This document shows, one piece after another, positions 19,127 to 28,334 of a DNA stretch of 64,000 nt. The stretch is from NCBI GenBank assembly GCA_910579395.1, contig CAJTUC010000003.1, positions 62,001 to 126,000 of the forward strand. The letters are read 5' to 3'. Below the pieces are notes generated by a model. It saw nothing but the letters and a program-made list of their open reading frames with translations, was not told the DNA's origin and made no database searches. The position numbers and the translations under genes were made by a program. Source of the DNA: an uncultured Lachnospiraceae bacterium (GTDB lineage: Bacteria; Bacillota; Clostridia; Lachnospirales; Lachnospiraceae). Every line of letters begins with the position of its first letter. Positions within the stretch are counted from its first letter, which is position 1.

Positions 19127-20047
19127 ATGAAATATAAAGTTGTTGTATTCGGGGTGAAGGATACGTCGGAGAATATTGTAGAGTTTATTCATCATAATAT
19201 CTGTCCGGTCAATCTGGTGATGACGATCAGTCCGGAGGTGACGAAGAAGAATCAGATCGCCGGTTATAAGGGGTTGTCTGTTCTGACGGAAAAGTATGGG
19301 ATTCCGGTGCATGAGGCGGACAGTTATTTTCTGACGGACGAGAAAACGCAGACGTTTTTAGCGCAGAACGAATTCGATATCGGTATTTCCATGGGATGGC
19401 AGAGGCTCATTCCCGGTTCGGTACTGGAGCGTTTTCGGTACGGCATCTATGGATTTCATGGCAACTGCGGTTATCTGCCTTTTGGCAGGGGGCGCTCGCC
19501 GCTCAACTGGTCGATTATTCTGGGTGACAGCAGATTTAATCTGAATCTGTTCCGTTATGATGAAAAGGCGGACAGTCCGAATATCTTTGCGACGGAAATG
19601 TTTTCCATTACGCCTCATGATGATATCAGGACGGCTCAGTACAAGAACCAGATCTGTTCGAAAAATCTGATTCGTAAGCTGTTAAAGGCCTATGAAGAGG
19701 ATAATATTGTTATCCGCACTGATTCAAAAGATTTCGATTCCTGGTATACGAAGCGTACGGCGGCGGACGGGAAAATTGATTTTCATGAGCGGACAAGAAA
19801 TATTTATAACCTGATCCGCGGCGTGGCGGCGCCTTTTCCGGGAGCCTTTGCGCTGCTTGGAGAACGGAAAGTGACCGTATGGGAGGCACATCCTTTCGAC
19901 GAAATGATTGACTTTTCGGCCTATGCGCCGGGCGAGGTCATCGACGTGTTCGATGACAAGCCGGTGGTACGGACCATAGACGGCTCCCTGTTGATCGACA
20001 GGTATGAGTGCGAGACGAAATTGGTGCCGGGGGATATTCTCACATGA
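19127..20047 (+). CDS. Formyltransferase-family protein with altered catalytic Asn
   Basis: A 306-residue protein with the folate-dependent formyltransferase fold (Fmt/ArnA/sugar N-formyltransferase superfamily). The active-site strand reads YGFHGNCGYLP, followed by a Pro/Asn-Trp segment as in ArnA. His111 and Asp149 are present, but the Asn normally two residues before the His is Gly109. It may formylate the 4-amino sugar from the PglE-like pathway, have shifted chemistry, or be inactive. ATG 19127 follows GGAGAAC; the frame is open further upstream but lies inside the epimerase gene. It overlaps the next GT4 by 4 nt. Confidence 0.7.
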   Translation: MKYKVVVFGVKDTSENIVEFIHHNICPVNLVMTISPEVTKKNQIAGYKGLSVLTEKYGIPVHEADSYFLTDEKTQTFLAQNEFDIGISMGWQRLIPGSVLERFRYGIYGFHGNCGYLPFGRGRSPLNWSIILGDSRFNLNLFRYDEKADSPNIFATEMFSITPHDDIRTAQYKNQICSKNLIRKLLKAYEEDNIVIRTDSKDFDSWYTKRTAADGKIDFHERTRNIYNLIRGVAAPFPGAFALLGERKVTVWEAHPFDEMIDFSAYAPGEVIDVFDDKPVVRTIDGSLLIDRYECETKLVPGDILT

Positions 20048-21159
20048 AAAAAATGATGTTGATCGTCCCGGCGCTGCATCAGGGAGGATTCGAGAAAGTA
20101 TGCGTTGCGACGGCAAGACTTCTGCAGCCGTATTTTCAGATACAGATTGTTATTTTCGATTCCAGAGAGATTGCATACGATATCCGTGGGCTCGAGGTGA
20201 TCGACCTGCATCTTGCGAGCAGGCCCGGAAAGTTTGCAAAGCTGTGGAATGTGATCAGGCGGGCCTGTAAGATTCATCAGCTCAAGAAAAAAGAAGGGAC
20301 CGATATCGCTTACAGCTTCGGGCCGACGGCTAATATTGCCAATATTGTTTCCGGCGGGAAAGCGGAGAAATGGCTCGGCATCCGAAGTTATATGGACATG
20401 GATAACCGAGGGCAGATCAAATGGTTCTGTAAAAAAGCGGACAGGGTCATCTGCTGTTCGGAACGCATTTGTCGTGAAGTGGAAGAAAAATACGGATGCA
20501 CCAGGGCCGTGACACTTCATAATCCCTTTGACATGCGGGAAATTGAATCGCTGGCCGGACAGGAAGCGGCGGCACTTCCCTGGGAAGAGGGCCGCATTCT
20601 CGTTTCCATGGGAAGAGAAGATTCGGTCAAGGGCTTCTGGCATCTGCTCAAAAGCTTCGCGATCATACACGAAGCGCTTCCCGATACGAAGCTGATGATC
20701 ATCGGACAGGGGGAGTATGTGCAGTATAAAGAACTGGCAGCCGGACTCGGTGTCGAGGATGCGGTCTGCTTTACAGGGCTGAAAAAAAATCCCTATCCCT
20801 ATTTGAAGCGCAGTTCGCTTTATGTATTGACTTCTTATAATGAGGGCTTTCCGAATGCACTGGTTGAGGCGATGGCGCTCGGTGTGCCGGTGGTCGCGAC
20901 GGACTGCATGACCGGTCCGCGGGAGATTCTTGAAGAGAAATACGGGATTCTGGTGCCGAATATGAGCCCGGATGCGGACTTTTCCCCGCAGAATATTACG
21001 GAAGAAGAACGGCGGCTCGCGGAAAAGATCATCGCATTGTTAAAGGACGAAGATCGGATGACGCATTATCAGGAAATGGCAAGGAAGCGTGCCGGAGATT
21101 ATACAGCAGAAAGTTATATTGCAAATATGTGCAGTTGGGCGGAAACGCCGATAAAATAA
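20044..21159 (+). CDS. GT4 glycosyltransferase
   Basis: A 371-residue GT-B enzyme starting MKKMMLIVPALHQGGFEKV, with the linker region ILVSMGREDSVKGFWHLLKSF and the donor motif NEGFPNALVEAMALGVPVVA. The ATGA overlap (20044-20047) couples it to the formyltransferase-like gene, hinting that it may add the modified sugar. The usual GGAER near the N-terminus is GGFEK here. Donor and acceptor are unknown. Confidence 0.85.
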   Translation: MKKMMLIVPALHQGGFEKVCVATARLLQPYFQIQIVIFDSREIAYDIRGLEVIDLHLASRPGKFAKLWNVIRRACKIHQLKKKEGTDIAYSFGPTANIANIVSGGKAEKWLGIRSYMDMDNRGQIKWFCKKADRVICCSERICREVEEKYGCTRAVTLHNPFDMREIESLAGQEAAALPWEEGRILVSMGREDSVKGFWHLLKSFAIIHEALPDTKLMIIGQGEYVQYKELAAGLGVEDAVCFTGLKKNPYPYLKRSSLYVLTSYNEGFPNALVEAMALGVPVVATDCMTGPREILEEKYGILVPNMSPDADFSPQNITEEERRLAEKIIALLKDEDRMTHYQEMARKRAGDYTAESYIANMCSWAETPIK

Positions 21160-21216
21160 TCTGTGGGAGACGGAAACGCATGGTATCAGTACCCGAATAC
21201 GAAGGAGGCCGGTCTA

Positions 21217-22944
21217 TTGTTGGAGACACAGACAGAGAATAAAATCAAATTACCTTCTAAATGGCAGTTTTTCTCTGTCATTCCTTTTGCATTTCTCTAT
21301 ACTTCTTTTATCATACTGGGCAATCTGGAGAAGGCATCGGAACTCAGCGCACTCCACAATATCGGCAGGATTCTGCTGTGGCTACTGGTAAGTTATGTGC
21401 TGCTGCTTTTCCTGTGTTACGGTATTTCACAGAGAAAGCTTTTGATGAAAAGGGTGCCGCTGCTTTCGAAGGTGCCGGCACAGCGGGAAAGACAGGGGAA
21501 ATGGTATATCTTTCTGCTATTCTTTTTGTTCTGCTTTTTTAGTTATCTGCCTTTTTTTCTGATGTATTATCCAACCTGGTTCAACAACGATGCGATATGG
21601 CAGACGGAGCAGATATTGGGCATGGTTCCGCGTTCAAACCATCATCCTTATTTTCATACGATGATCATACAGTTCTTTTTTCGGATTGGCTATCGACTGT
21701 CAGGTACGATCACGGGCGGGCTTGCGTTCTATACATTCTGGCAGATGACAGTCATGGCGCTTGTGTTTGCCTTTATCCTGTACCGGCTTTATAAGCGGGG
21801 GACCCGTCTGTTGTGGTTATTTATTGCCCTGCTGTTCTATGCGGTGCTTCCGTTCAATGCAGTGCTGACAATCTGCATGGGAAAAGATGAATTTTTTGCA
21901 GCAACGATGTTCTTCTATACATGGACGACTGCGGAGTACGCTATTTGCGGGGAAAAAGCGTTGGAAGGTTCCGCCTGTGAGGAAAAGATTTCCGGAAAAG
22001 GCGGGAAATTGTGGCATTTCGCGTATTTTGCATCAGGGCTTCTTGTCTGTCTACTGCGGAGCAACGGTATTTTTATTTTTATGGGAACGACTGTTATTTT
22101 ACTGGCGTCCGACTGCTTCAAGCGGAGGCTGACGGAAAAAGCGGCAAGGCGGAAATATGTCTGTGCTGCCCTCGTGTTTGTTTGTTATCTGATTTATCAT
22201 GGTCCTGTGCTGAATGCGCTGCAGGTAGAGCCGCCCGATACGATTGAGGGACTGGCGATGCCGGCGCAGCATCTTACATGTGCTTATTTAAAGGGCGGAG
22301 AACTGACGGAAGAAGAAGTGGCGATGATCGAGAAGGTCGTTCCGACAGACAAGCTGGAAGAGGCCTATAACCCTTATTTGTTTGATCCTGTGAAGAACCT
22401 GATACGTGAGCAAGGAAACCAGCAGGCTGTCGAAGAACAGAAATGGGAGTATTTCAAACTGTGGCTTCGCGTCGGGCTGCGGAATCCATTGCAGTATATG
22501 GTGGCGGAAGTGCGTCAGACGATGGGATATTGGGCATATCGGGTGAGGGATTATCAATATGTGTACGGCGAATATTTTATGGTCGATAATCCTTTCGGTG
22601 TGACGGCTGAGAGAAAGTTTTTTACCTATGACGACAGCCTTGCAATGGGCCAATATCTGCAGGGGGTTCAGGATTTTTTCAATAAGGTATGGAGTCTCGG
22701 ACTGAATACATGGCTCATGTTCTTCGGCCTTGCTTATGCGGTGTACGAGAGGAAAAATCTGATGCCTTATGTTCCTTCGCTGATGCTGCTGTTGTCATTG
22801 CTTCTGGCGACGCCGGTCTATAATGAATTCCGTTATATTTATGGGATGTTCATAACGCTTCCTTTTCTGTTCAGCTATAGCTTTGGCATTCGGGAAGGCA
22901 GGGCGGCCTGCGGGAAGGAGGCAGCCGATGAAAAAGTGGTGTAA
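21217..22944 (+). CDS. DUF6020-like polytopic membrane protein, candidate GT-C, paralogue 2
   Basis: A 575-residue paralogue of the 1275-3095 protein, with many membrane segments, the same acidic/His loop (WFNNDAIWQ ... NHHPYFH) and the soluble motif AYNPYLFDPVK. A perfect AAGGAGG (21202-21208) stands eight bases before TTG 21217, so I place the start there rather than at GTG 21163. A function as a GT-C sugar transferase outside the membrane is inferred. The gene extends 17 nt into the next one, whose AAGGAGG lies inside this coding region, indicating translational coupling to the SGNH protein. Confidence 0.65.
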   Translation: MLETQTENKIKLPSKWQFFSVIPFAFLYTSFIILGNLEKASELSALHNIGRILLWLLVSYVLLLFLCYGISQRKLLMKRVPLLSKVPAQRERQGKWYIFLLFFLFCFFSYLPFFLMYYPTWFNNDAIWQTEQILGMVPRSNHHPYFHTMIIQFFFRIGYRLSGTITGGLAFYTFWQMTVMALVFAFILYRLYKRGTRLLWLFIALLFYAVLPFNAVLTICMGKDEFFAATMFFYTWTTAEYAICGEKALEGSACEEKISGKGGKLWHFAYFASGLLVCLLRSNGIFIFMGTTVILLASDCFKRRLTEKAARRKYVCAALVFVCYLIYHGPVLNALQVEPPDTIEGLAMPAQHLTCAYLKGGELTEEEVAMIEKVVPTDKLEEAYNPYLFDPVKNLIREQGNQQAVEEQKWEYFKLWLRVGLRNPLQYMVAEVRQTMGYWAYRVRDYQYVYGEYFMVDNPFGVTAERKFFTYDDSLAMGQYLQGVQDFFNKVWSLGLNTWLMFFGLAYAVYERKNLMPYVPSLMLLLSLLLATPVYNEFRYIYGMFITLPFLFSYSFGIREGRAACGKEAADEKVV

Positions 22945-24019
22945 AGCGGTTCTTTTTCTTCTGCCGCTGCTTCTGATGGTGACTGCAGTGAACTGGTATG
23001 TTGATTCTTACGCATATCTGCGCATTACTTATGATGAAATCGGCGGACATATGATAGAGGAAGAACAGAATGTTGTCGGCCTGGAGGAATCGGGCTATAA
23101 TGACAGGAGCCTGCTTTTGGCCTGTCTGAACAGACAGGGAGATGCAAAAGAAGTCGTGGTCATCGGCTCCAGCAGGGTGTTTACTTTTGAACATACGATG
23201 TTCGATACGGATTCTTTCTATAATGCGGGACTGTCCGAGGCTACGATTTACGATTTATGGGCAGTAACGGGAATTCTTGCACGGAACGGCCATCTGCCCG
23301 AAACGATGATCATCGGCGTAGATGCTTTTTTGTTCAACACAGCACACGATAATGACAGGTGGCTGGAACTGGAAGAATATGCGCGCTATATGGATGAGGC
23401 GGCCGGGCGGGAAGCAGACGGCCAAGAGACGGCCGGAGAAAGTTCCAGACGTTTGAAAAATACAGGAAAACATCATGACAAATGGTTGTCGCTCGATTAT
23501 TTCCGTTATAATATTACCTGTCTTCCGGAAGGAAAGCGCTTTGCAGTATCTTATACGAAAGACTGGGAGACGGAGCTGTATACGAAACATTATGACGGGA
23601 GCGTCTCTTATCAGAAGGCGCTTCGGGATGTGCAGCCTGAAGAGGTTATTGCCCTGACGGAAGAAGCGATGGAAACACACGTTGTTTACCGGATGACGGA
23701 CTATCAGGAAATTGATGCAGGGAGCATGGCATTGCTCACTGATCTGATAGACTATCTACAGCGCCAGAATGTGGAAGTAATATTATACTTGCCACCTTAT
23801 TCGCCGATGTTGTATGATTACATAGAATCGGAGGAAGCATTTCAGATTACTTTTGAGGTAGAGGAACGCATGAAGAATCTGGCCATAGAGAAAGGCATTG
23901 CCTTGTACGGTTCCTATAATCCGGAAGGCAGCGGTCTTGAAATGACCGATTTATATGATCTGTATCATGTGAAAACGGAAAAAACGCCGGATACTTATTT
24001 CCCGGTAGTTTTGCCATAG
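22928..24019 (+). CDS. Membrane-anchored SGNH-hydrolase-like protein, DltD-like position
   Basis: A 363-residue protein with an N-terminal hydrophobic anchor (KAVLFLLPLLLMVTAVNW) and an extracytoplasmic SGNH-type domain. The nucleophile block is IGSSRVF (Ser81-Ser82), NAGLS follows as block II, and Asp344-x-x-His347 near the end matches the catalytic Asp/His. SGNH proteins of this layout work with MBOAT acyltransferases; DltD does so in teichoic acid D-alanylation. It is the first gene of a cassette with a DltA-like ligase, formyltransferase, carrier protein and MBOAT. Start ATG 22928 has AAGGAGG upstream. The sequence is too diverged for me to call it DltD outright. Confidence 0.65.
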   Translation: MKKWCKAVLFLLPLLLMVTAVNWYVDSYAYLRITYDEIGGHMIEEEQNVVGLEESGYNDRSLLLACLNRQGDAKEVVVIGSSRVFTFEHTMFDTDSFYNAGLSEATIYDLWAVTGILARNGHLPETMIIGVDAFLFNTAHDNDRWLELEEYARYMDEAAGREADGQETAGESSRRLKNTGKHHDKWLSLDYFRYNITCLPEGKRFAVSYTKDWETELYTKHYDGSVSYQKALRDVQPEEVIALTEEAMETHVVYRMTDYQEIDAGSMALLTDLIDYLQRQNVEVILYLPPYSPMLYDYIESEEAFQITFEVEERMKNLAIEKGIALYGSYNPEGSGLEMTDLYDLYHVKTEKTPDTYFPVVLP

Positions 24020-24071
24020 CGTGGCAGCAAGCCGCAGATGGCAGCATGAGTGTAAATTTGGAGGAACTACG

Positions 24072-25577
24072 ATGAAAGCTAACGTTACATACTGGTTGGA
24101 TGAAAGCGCCGGGAGATGGCCGGATAAGACCGCTTATGCGGAGGAAGGAAAAGCGGTCACGTTCGGAGAATTGCAGAGACAGGCGAAGGCTCTTGCAACG
24201 CAGATGCTCGAAAGGGGACTGTTCAAAAAGCCGGTTGTCGTATATATGGAAAAAGGCGTGGATGTGCTCGTCTCTTTTATGGGTGCGGCTTACAGCTGTA
24301 ATTTCTATTCTCCAATCGATGTCGATATGCCGGCGAGCCGCGTCAATAAAATTCTTGAAGTGTTGAATCCGGCACTGGTCATTACGACCGCGGCGTTAAA
24401 AGAAACTTTTTCAAATTACGAATATCAGGGCGGATTTCTGTTGTTTGAGGAAGCCAGCCATGCTGCTGTCAGTGAGGAAAAAATAGAGGCGGCAAGGCGC
24501 AGGGGCGTTGACACGGACCTGCTCTATGTGCTGTTTACATCCGGTTCCACCGGTGTGCCAAAAGGCGTGACGATCACGCACCGTTCCGTTATCGACTATA
24601 TCGATTGGGTGACGGAGACATTTGACATCACGGAAAAAGACAGTTTCGGCAATCAGGCGCCTTTCTATTTCGATAATTCTATTCTGGATATATACAGTAC
24701 GCTGAAAAGCGGTGCGGCGACCTACATCATTCCGAAGAACCTTTTCGCGCAGCCGGTGCTTTTGCTGGAATATCTGAAAGAGAAGAAGATTAACACGATC
24801 TTCTGGGTTCCGTCGGCGCTCATCGTTGTGGCGAAGCTGAAAGCATTTCGGAACGTGGATTTGTCGGATACGTTGAAACGCGTGCTTTTCTGCGGTGAGG
24901 TGATGCCGAACAAACAGCTGAATATCTGGCGGAAATTCCTGCCGGAGGTATTGTATGCGAATCTTTACGGGCCGACGGAAATAACGGACGCCTGTACTTA
25001 TTATATCGTTGACCGGGAGTTTTCGGACGACGAACCGCTCCCCATCGGCATTCCGATGGCGAATACGGATATTCTCGTATTAAACGAAAAAGATGAGCCG
25101 GTGGCGGGAGATGAAATCGGTGAACTGTGTGTCAGAGGAACTTCTCTTTCTATGGGCTATTACAATAATCCGGAGAAAACGAGGGAGGCGTTCGTGCAGA
25201 ATCCGCTGAATCCTTTTGTGCCGGAGACAATCTACCGGACCGGTGATCTGGTAAAATATAATGAATATGGCGAGATTATTTATCTGTCCAGAAAAGACTT
25301 TCAAATCAAGCATATGGGACACCGAATTGAACTTGGTGAGATTGAAACGGCAGTGTCTTCGCTCGAGGAAATTTCTCTCTGCTGCTGTCTGTATGATGAG
25401 AAGAAGCAGAAAATCGTATTGTTTCTGGAGGAAGAACTGGAAAAATCCTATATCAACGGACAGATTTCCAAGCTGATACCCGAATATATGCTGCCGAATA
25501 AGGTAATTTCGCTGCCGAAAATGCCGATTAACGCGAACGGCAAGATTGACAGGGTGAAATTGAAGGAATTGTTATAG
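24072..25577 (+). CDS. DltA-like amino acid adenylation enzyme (carrier-protein ligase)
   Basis: A 501-residue ANL-superfamily enzyme, the length of DltA. Core motifs appear in order: LFTSGSTGVPKG (A3), NLYGPTEITDA (A5), YRTGDLVKYNEYGE (A7), GHRIELGEIE (A8) and NANGKIDR with the late catalytic Lys (A10). Asp201 in APFYFDNS aligns with the DltA Asp that holds the substrate alpha-amino group, and Cys274 in LFCGEVMP aligns with the DltA Cys that favours D-alanine. So an amino acid, perhaps D-alanine, is the likely substrate, loaded on the carrier protein at 26515. ATG 24072 follows GGAGGAA. Confidence 0.85.
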   Translation: MKANVTYWLDESAGRWPDKTAYAEEGKAVTFGELQRQAKALATQMLERGLFKKPVVVYMEKGVDVLVSFMGAAYSCNFYSPIDVDMPASRVNKILEVLNPALVITTAALKETFSNYEYQGGFLLFEEASHAAVSEEKIEAARRRGVDTDLLYVLFTSGSTGVPKGVTITHRSVIDYIDWVTETFDITEKDSFGNQAPFYFDNSILDIYSTLKSGAATYIIPKNLFAQPVLLLEYLKEKKINTIFWVPSALIVVAKLKAFRNVDLSDTLKRVLFCGEVMPNKQLNIWRKFLPEVLYANLYGPTEITDACTYYIVDREFSDDEPLPIGIPMANTDILVLNEKDEPVAGDEIGELCVRGTSLSMGYYNNPEKTREAFVQNPLNPFVPETIYRTGDLVKYNEYGEIIYLSRKDFQIKHMGHRIELGEIETAVSSLEEISLCCCLYDEKKQKIVLFLEEELEKSYINGQISKLIPEYMLPNKVISLPKMPINANGKIDRVKLKELL

Positions 25578-25623
25578 ATGTGAAGAGAATACTGTCTGGA
25601 AAAATTGTTGGAGAAGGTGCGGC

Positions 25624-26487
25624 ATGAAAGGCGATACGGTATTTCAAAAGGTAGTCATCATCGGCTATGGTAAAATAACAGGAGAAATAATAACATATGT
25701 AACAGAAAGACGGAAGGAATATGGTTATCAGCTGGAAGTTATCGAGCATGAAGTGCATTCTTTCAGCATTACGGAGAAACTCTGCATGGAGTACGGTATT
25801 CCTTTTGCGCGGATAGAAGATAAAAAGGAGCTTACGGCCTATTTTGATTCGTTTTCGGAGAGAACATTGATCGTCAGCGCAAGCAATAACTTTTTATTTC
25901 CGAAAAAGCTGGTGGAAAAGGAAAATCTGACGATCATCAATTTTCACAATGCACTGCTTCCTGCATATCCGGGGCGTAATGCGCCGAGCTGGGTCATTTT
26001 CATGGGAGAAAAGGAAACGGGCATCACCTGGCACTATGTGACGGCGGGAGTAGACGAAGGGAACATCATCATACAAAAGCGCTGTGCGGTTGATGCTGAT
26101 GTAAAAGCCTACGAACTGGCGGAGCGATTGATGGCGATCGCCTGCGAAGCCTTCATTGAGTGCTTTGATGCGGTGTTAAAAGAGCAGGCGGAGACGAAAG
26201 AACAGGGCTTTGACGCGGGACGGAGGATGTATCGTTCTTATGAAGTGCCTGCAGACGGTTTTTTTGAAATGGCGGAGGAACCGGAGCATATCTACCGTTT
26301 GCTGCGCAGTCTGGATTACGGTAAGAATGGCATCTTTCCGCCGGCGCAGACGGTCATAGATGGGAAAAGGGCGGAAGTTCTGCGGTATCGGAAGGTAGGC
26401 GGGAGTGATAACCGACAGGCGGACAGCTTTTTGTTTCTGCCGCTGGGGGCGGATGCTTTGCTGAAAATAAAATATCGATTGTTATAA
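25624..26487 (+). CDS. Formyltransferase with intact active site, inside the Dlt-like cassette
   Basis: A 287-residue formyltransferase-fold protein. The catalytic set is complete: Asn106 and His108 in NFHNALLPAYPGR and Asp144 in GVDEGNI, the same residue numbers as in E. coli Fmt. The Gly-rich start VVIIGYGKITGEI forms the N-terminal nucleotide-fold loop. It should move a formyl group from N10-formyl-tetrahydrofolate to an amine. It sits between the DltA-like ligase and the carrier protein, so an aminoacyl-carrier thioester is a plausible acceptor, as in the formylation-adenylation-carrier module of linear gramicidin synthetase. A 4-amino sugar nucleotide is the alternative. Confidence 0.8.
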   Translation: MKGDTVFQKVVIIGYGKITGEIITYVTERRKEYGYQLEVIEHEVHSFSITEKLCMEYGIPFARIEDKKELTAYFDSFSERTLIVSASNNFLFPKKLVEKENLTIINFHNALLPAYPGRNAPSWVIFMGEKETGITWHYVTAGVDEGNIIIQKRCAVDADVKAYELAERLMAIACEAFIECFDAVLKEQAETKEQGFDAGRRMYRSYEVPADGFFEMAEEPEHIYRLLRSLDYGKNGIFPPAQTVIDGKRAEVLRYRKVGGSDNRQADSFLFLPLGADALLKIKYRLL

Positions 26488-26514
26488 AAAAGGAACATGA
26501 AAAGGAGAATTCCC

Positions 26515-26745
26515 ATGGAAGAGAGAATTTTGGAAATTTTGGAAGAACACTGTGAAGAAGCGTTGAATTATGACGGTGACAGCATGATGGAAGAAGGTGT
26601 TATCGATTCTTTCACGGTCATCAATGTGGTAAGTGACCTGGAGGATGAATTTGATATTGAAATCGATGCAAAATATGTTATAGCAGAGAATTTCAGAAAT
26701 AAAGAAGCGATCATCGAATTGGTCAGAAAGCTGTTGGAGGAGTAA
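26515..26745 (+). CDS. Acyl/peptidyl carrier protein, DltC-like
   Basis: A 76-residue acidic four-helix carrier protein. Ser32 in VIDSFTVINVVSDLE is the phosphopantetheine attachment site, followed by DEFDIEI as in DltC and ACP. AAGGAG at 26502-26507 and seven bases of spacing fix ATG 26515. It receives the amino acid from the DltA-like enzyme and presumably presents it, formylated or not, to the MBOAT protein encoded next with no intergenic space. Confidence 0.88.
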   Translation: MEERILEILEEHCEEALNYDGDSMMEEGVIDSFTVINVVSDLEDEFDIEIDAKYVIAENFRNKEAIIELVRKLLEE

Positions 26746-28320
26746 ATGCAGTTCTTATCCCTTTCTTTTATCATACTCTGGGCACTGGCTTTTGCGCTGT
26801 ATTATCTGATTCCTTCGAAAATGCAGTGGTATGTACTGCTCGCAGCGAGTCTTTTGTTTTATCTGGCCGGCTCTAAAGGAATTCCGGCAGCGCTGCTTGT
26901 GACTGCTTTGACCACATACGGCTGCGGTCTTTCGCTGCAGAAAAGTTTTGCAAGGCAGAAAGAGGCGTTGGAAACATGTGCCGGCAAAGAGCAGAAAAAG
27001 TGCGTTAAAGAGGTATTTGCAAAGAAGAGAAAAAGGATGCAGATTCTGTATTTTATAGTCAATCTGGGTCTGCTCTTTTTTTATAAATATACGGTGCTGA
27101 CGCTGCCCGTTCTTCAGGAGATACCCGGATTTTCTTCGGATTTTGTGGAGAAACTGATTATGCCGCTCGGCATTTCTTTCTATACGCTGACGGCGATGGG
27201 ATATGTTATTGATGCGGGGAGGGAAAACTGTGAGGTAGAGCATAGCTTTCTGAAAATACTATTGTTCCTGTCCTATTTTCCGGCCATTACACAGGGACCC
27301 TTCAATCGTTTTGGAACGATAAAGGAGCAGTTTGAGAAAGTGCACAAGTTCAATTACGAACGGACGCTGCTGGGTATACAGCGGTTCGTTTGGGGCGCTT
27401 TTAAGAAACTCGTGATTGCGGACCGGATCGGCATTTTTGTGGACAGCGTTTTTGAAAGCGATGTATCTGTTGTACCGGGAAGTATTTTTGCCTGTGCTGT
27501 TGTTTTCTATATGATTCAACTATATGCGGATTTTTCAGGATATATCGATATGGCGATGGGAATTAGCGAGAGTTTTGATATTTTGCTGCCAGAGAACTTT
27601 AAACGGCCTTATTTTTCCAAATCGGTCGCCGAATTCTGGCGCAGATGGCATATTACACTGGGAACATGGTTCAAAGATTATGTGATGTTTTCTTTTGTTA
27701 TGTCCGGGACAGGGCGTAAGATTGGAAAAGCCTGTAAAAAGAAATGGAACGGTCTGGGCAGGCATGTTGTGCCGATCATCGGGACAATGCTCGTCTGGTT
27801 CTTTACGGGGGTCTGGCATGGACGGACTGTCAGTTATATGCTCTGGGGCCTTTATTATGGCGTCATTATGAGTCTTTCCCTCTTATTGGACACAAAATAT
27901 CCTGTTTGGAAGCAAAAACTCCATATCAAAGAGGGAAAAGGCTATGCGTTCTTCTGCATGGTCAGGACCTGGCTGATTGTTTTTGCGGCGGACGTTCTGA
28001 TTCGGAGCAAGAGTCTGGCACAGGCGGGAATGATTTTTCAGGCATTCTTTACCCGACTCGATTTGCGGGCGCTGCTGTCGAAAACGGTAACTTCTTATGG
28101 ACTCAGCAAATATGAGTTTTTGTTGTTGTTTGCGGCATTGCTGATTTGGCTGGCTGTTTCGATATGGGAAGAAAAGGGGAAGGATATGCGGACGTATCTG
28201 GCCGAAAAGCCTGTGCTGCTCCGCTGGTCCTGTTATTACGGAATCGTATTGCTGCTGCTGATCACCGGCATTTATGGCGGAAATTACGATACGGCGGCAT
28301 TTTTGTATCAGAGTTTTTAA
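26746..28320 (+). CDS. MBOAT-family O-acyltransferase, DltB-like
   Basis: A 524-residue polytopic membrane acyltransferase. The family blocks TQGPFNRFGTIKEQF, VAEFWRRWHITLGTWFKDYV and the catalytic His358 in GVWHGRTVSYMLWGLYYG are all present. MBOAT proteins move an acyl group from a cytoplasmic thioester across the membrane to an extracellular hydroxyl; DltB and AlgI are the models. The start codon directly follows the stop of the carrier-protein gene (GGAGGAG lies in that gene's end). Probable acceptor: the polysaccharide or a lipid-linked glycan. Slightly longer than DltB. Confidence 0.9.
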   Translation: MQFLSLSFIILWALAFALYYLIPSKMQWYVLLAASLLFYLAGSKGIPAALLVTALTTYGCGLSLQKSFARQKEALETCAGKEQKKCVKEVFAKKRKRMQILYFIVNLGLLFFYKYTVLTLPVLQEIPGFSSDFVEKLIMPLGISFYTLTAMGYVIDAGRENCEVEHSFLKILLFLSYFPAITQGPFNRFGTIKEQFEKVHKFNYERTLLGIQRFVWGAFKKLVIADRIGIFVDSVFESDVSVVPGSIFACAVVFYMIQLYADFSGYIDMAMGISESFDILLPENFKRPYFSKSVAEFWRRWHITLGTWFKDYVMFSFVMSGTGRKIGKACKKKWNGLGRHVVPIIGTMLVWFFTGVWHGRTVSYMLWGLYYGVIMSLSLLLDTKYPVWKQKLHIKEGKGYAFFCMVRTWLIVFAADVLIRSKSLAQAGMIFQAFFTRLDLRALLSKTVTSYGLSKYEFLLLFAALLIWLAVSIWEEKGKDMRTYLAEKPVLLRWSCYYGIVLLLLITGIYGGNYDTAAFLYQSF

Positions 28321-28334
28321 AAAAATAGGTTTGT

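Noticed and set aside
19921..20670. 249-codon open frame on the minus strand
   Set aside because: Antisense to the formyltransferase-like and GT4 genes, both well supported.
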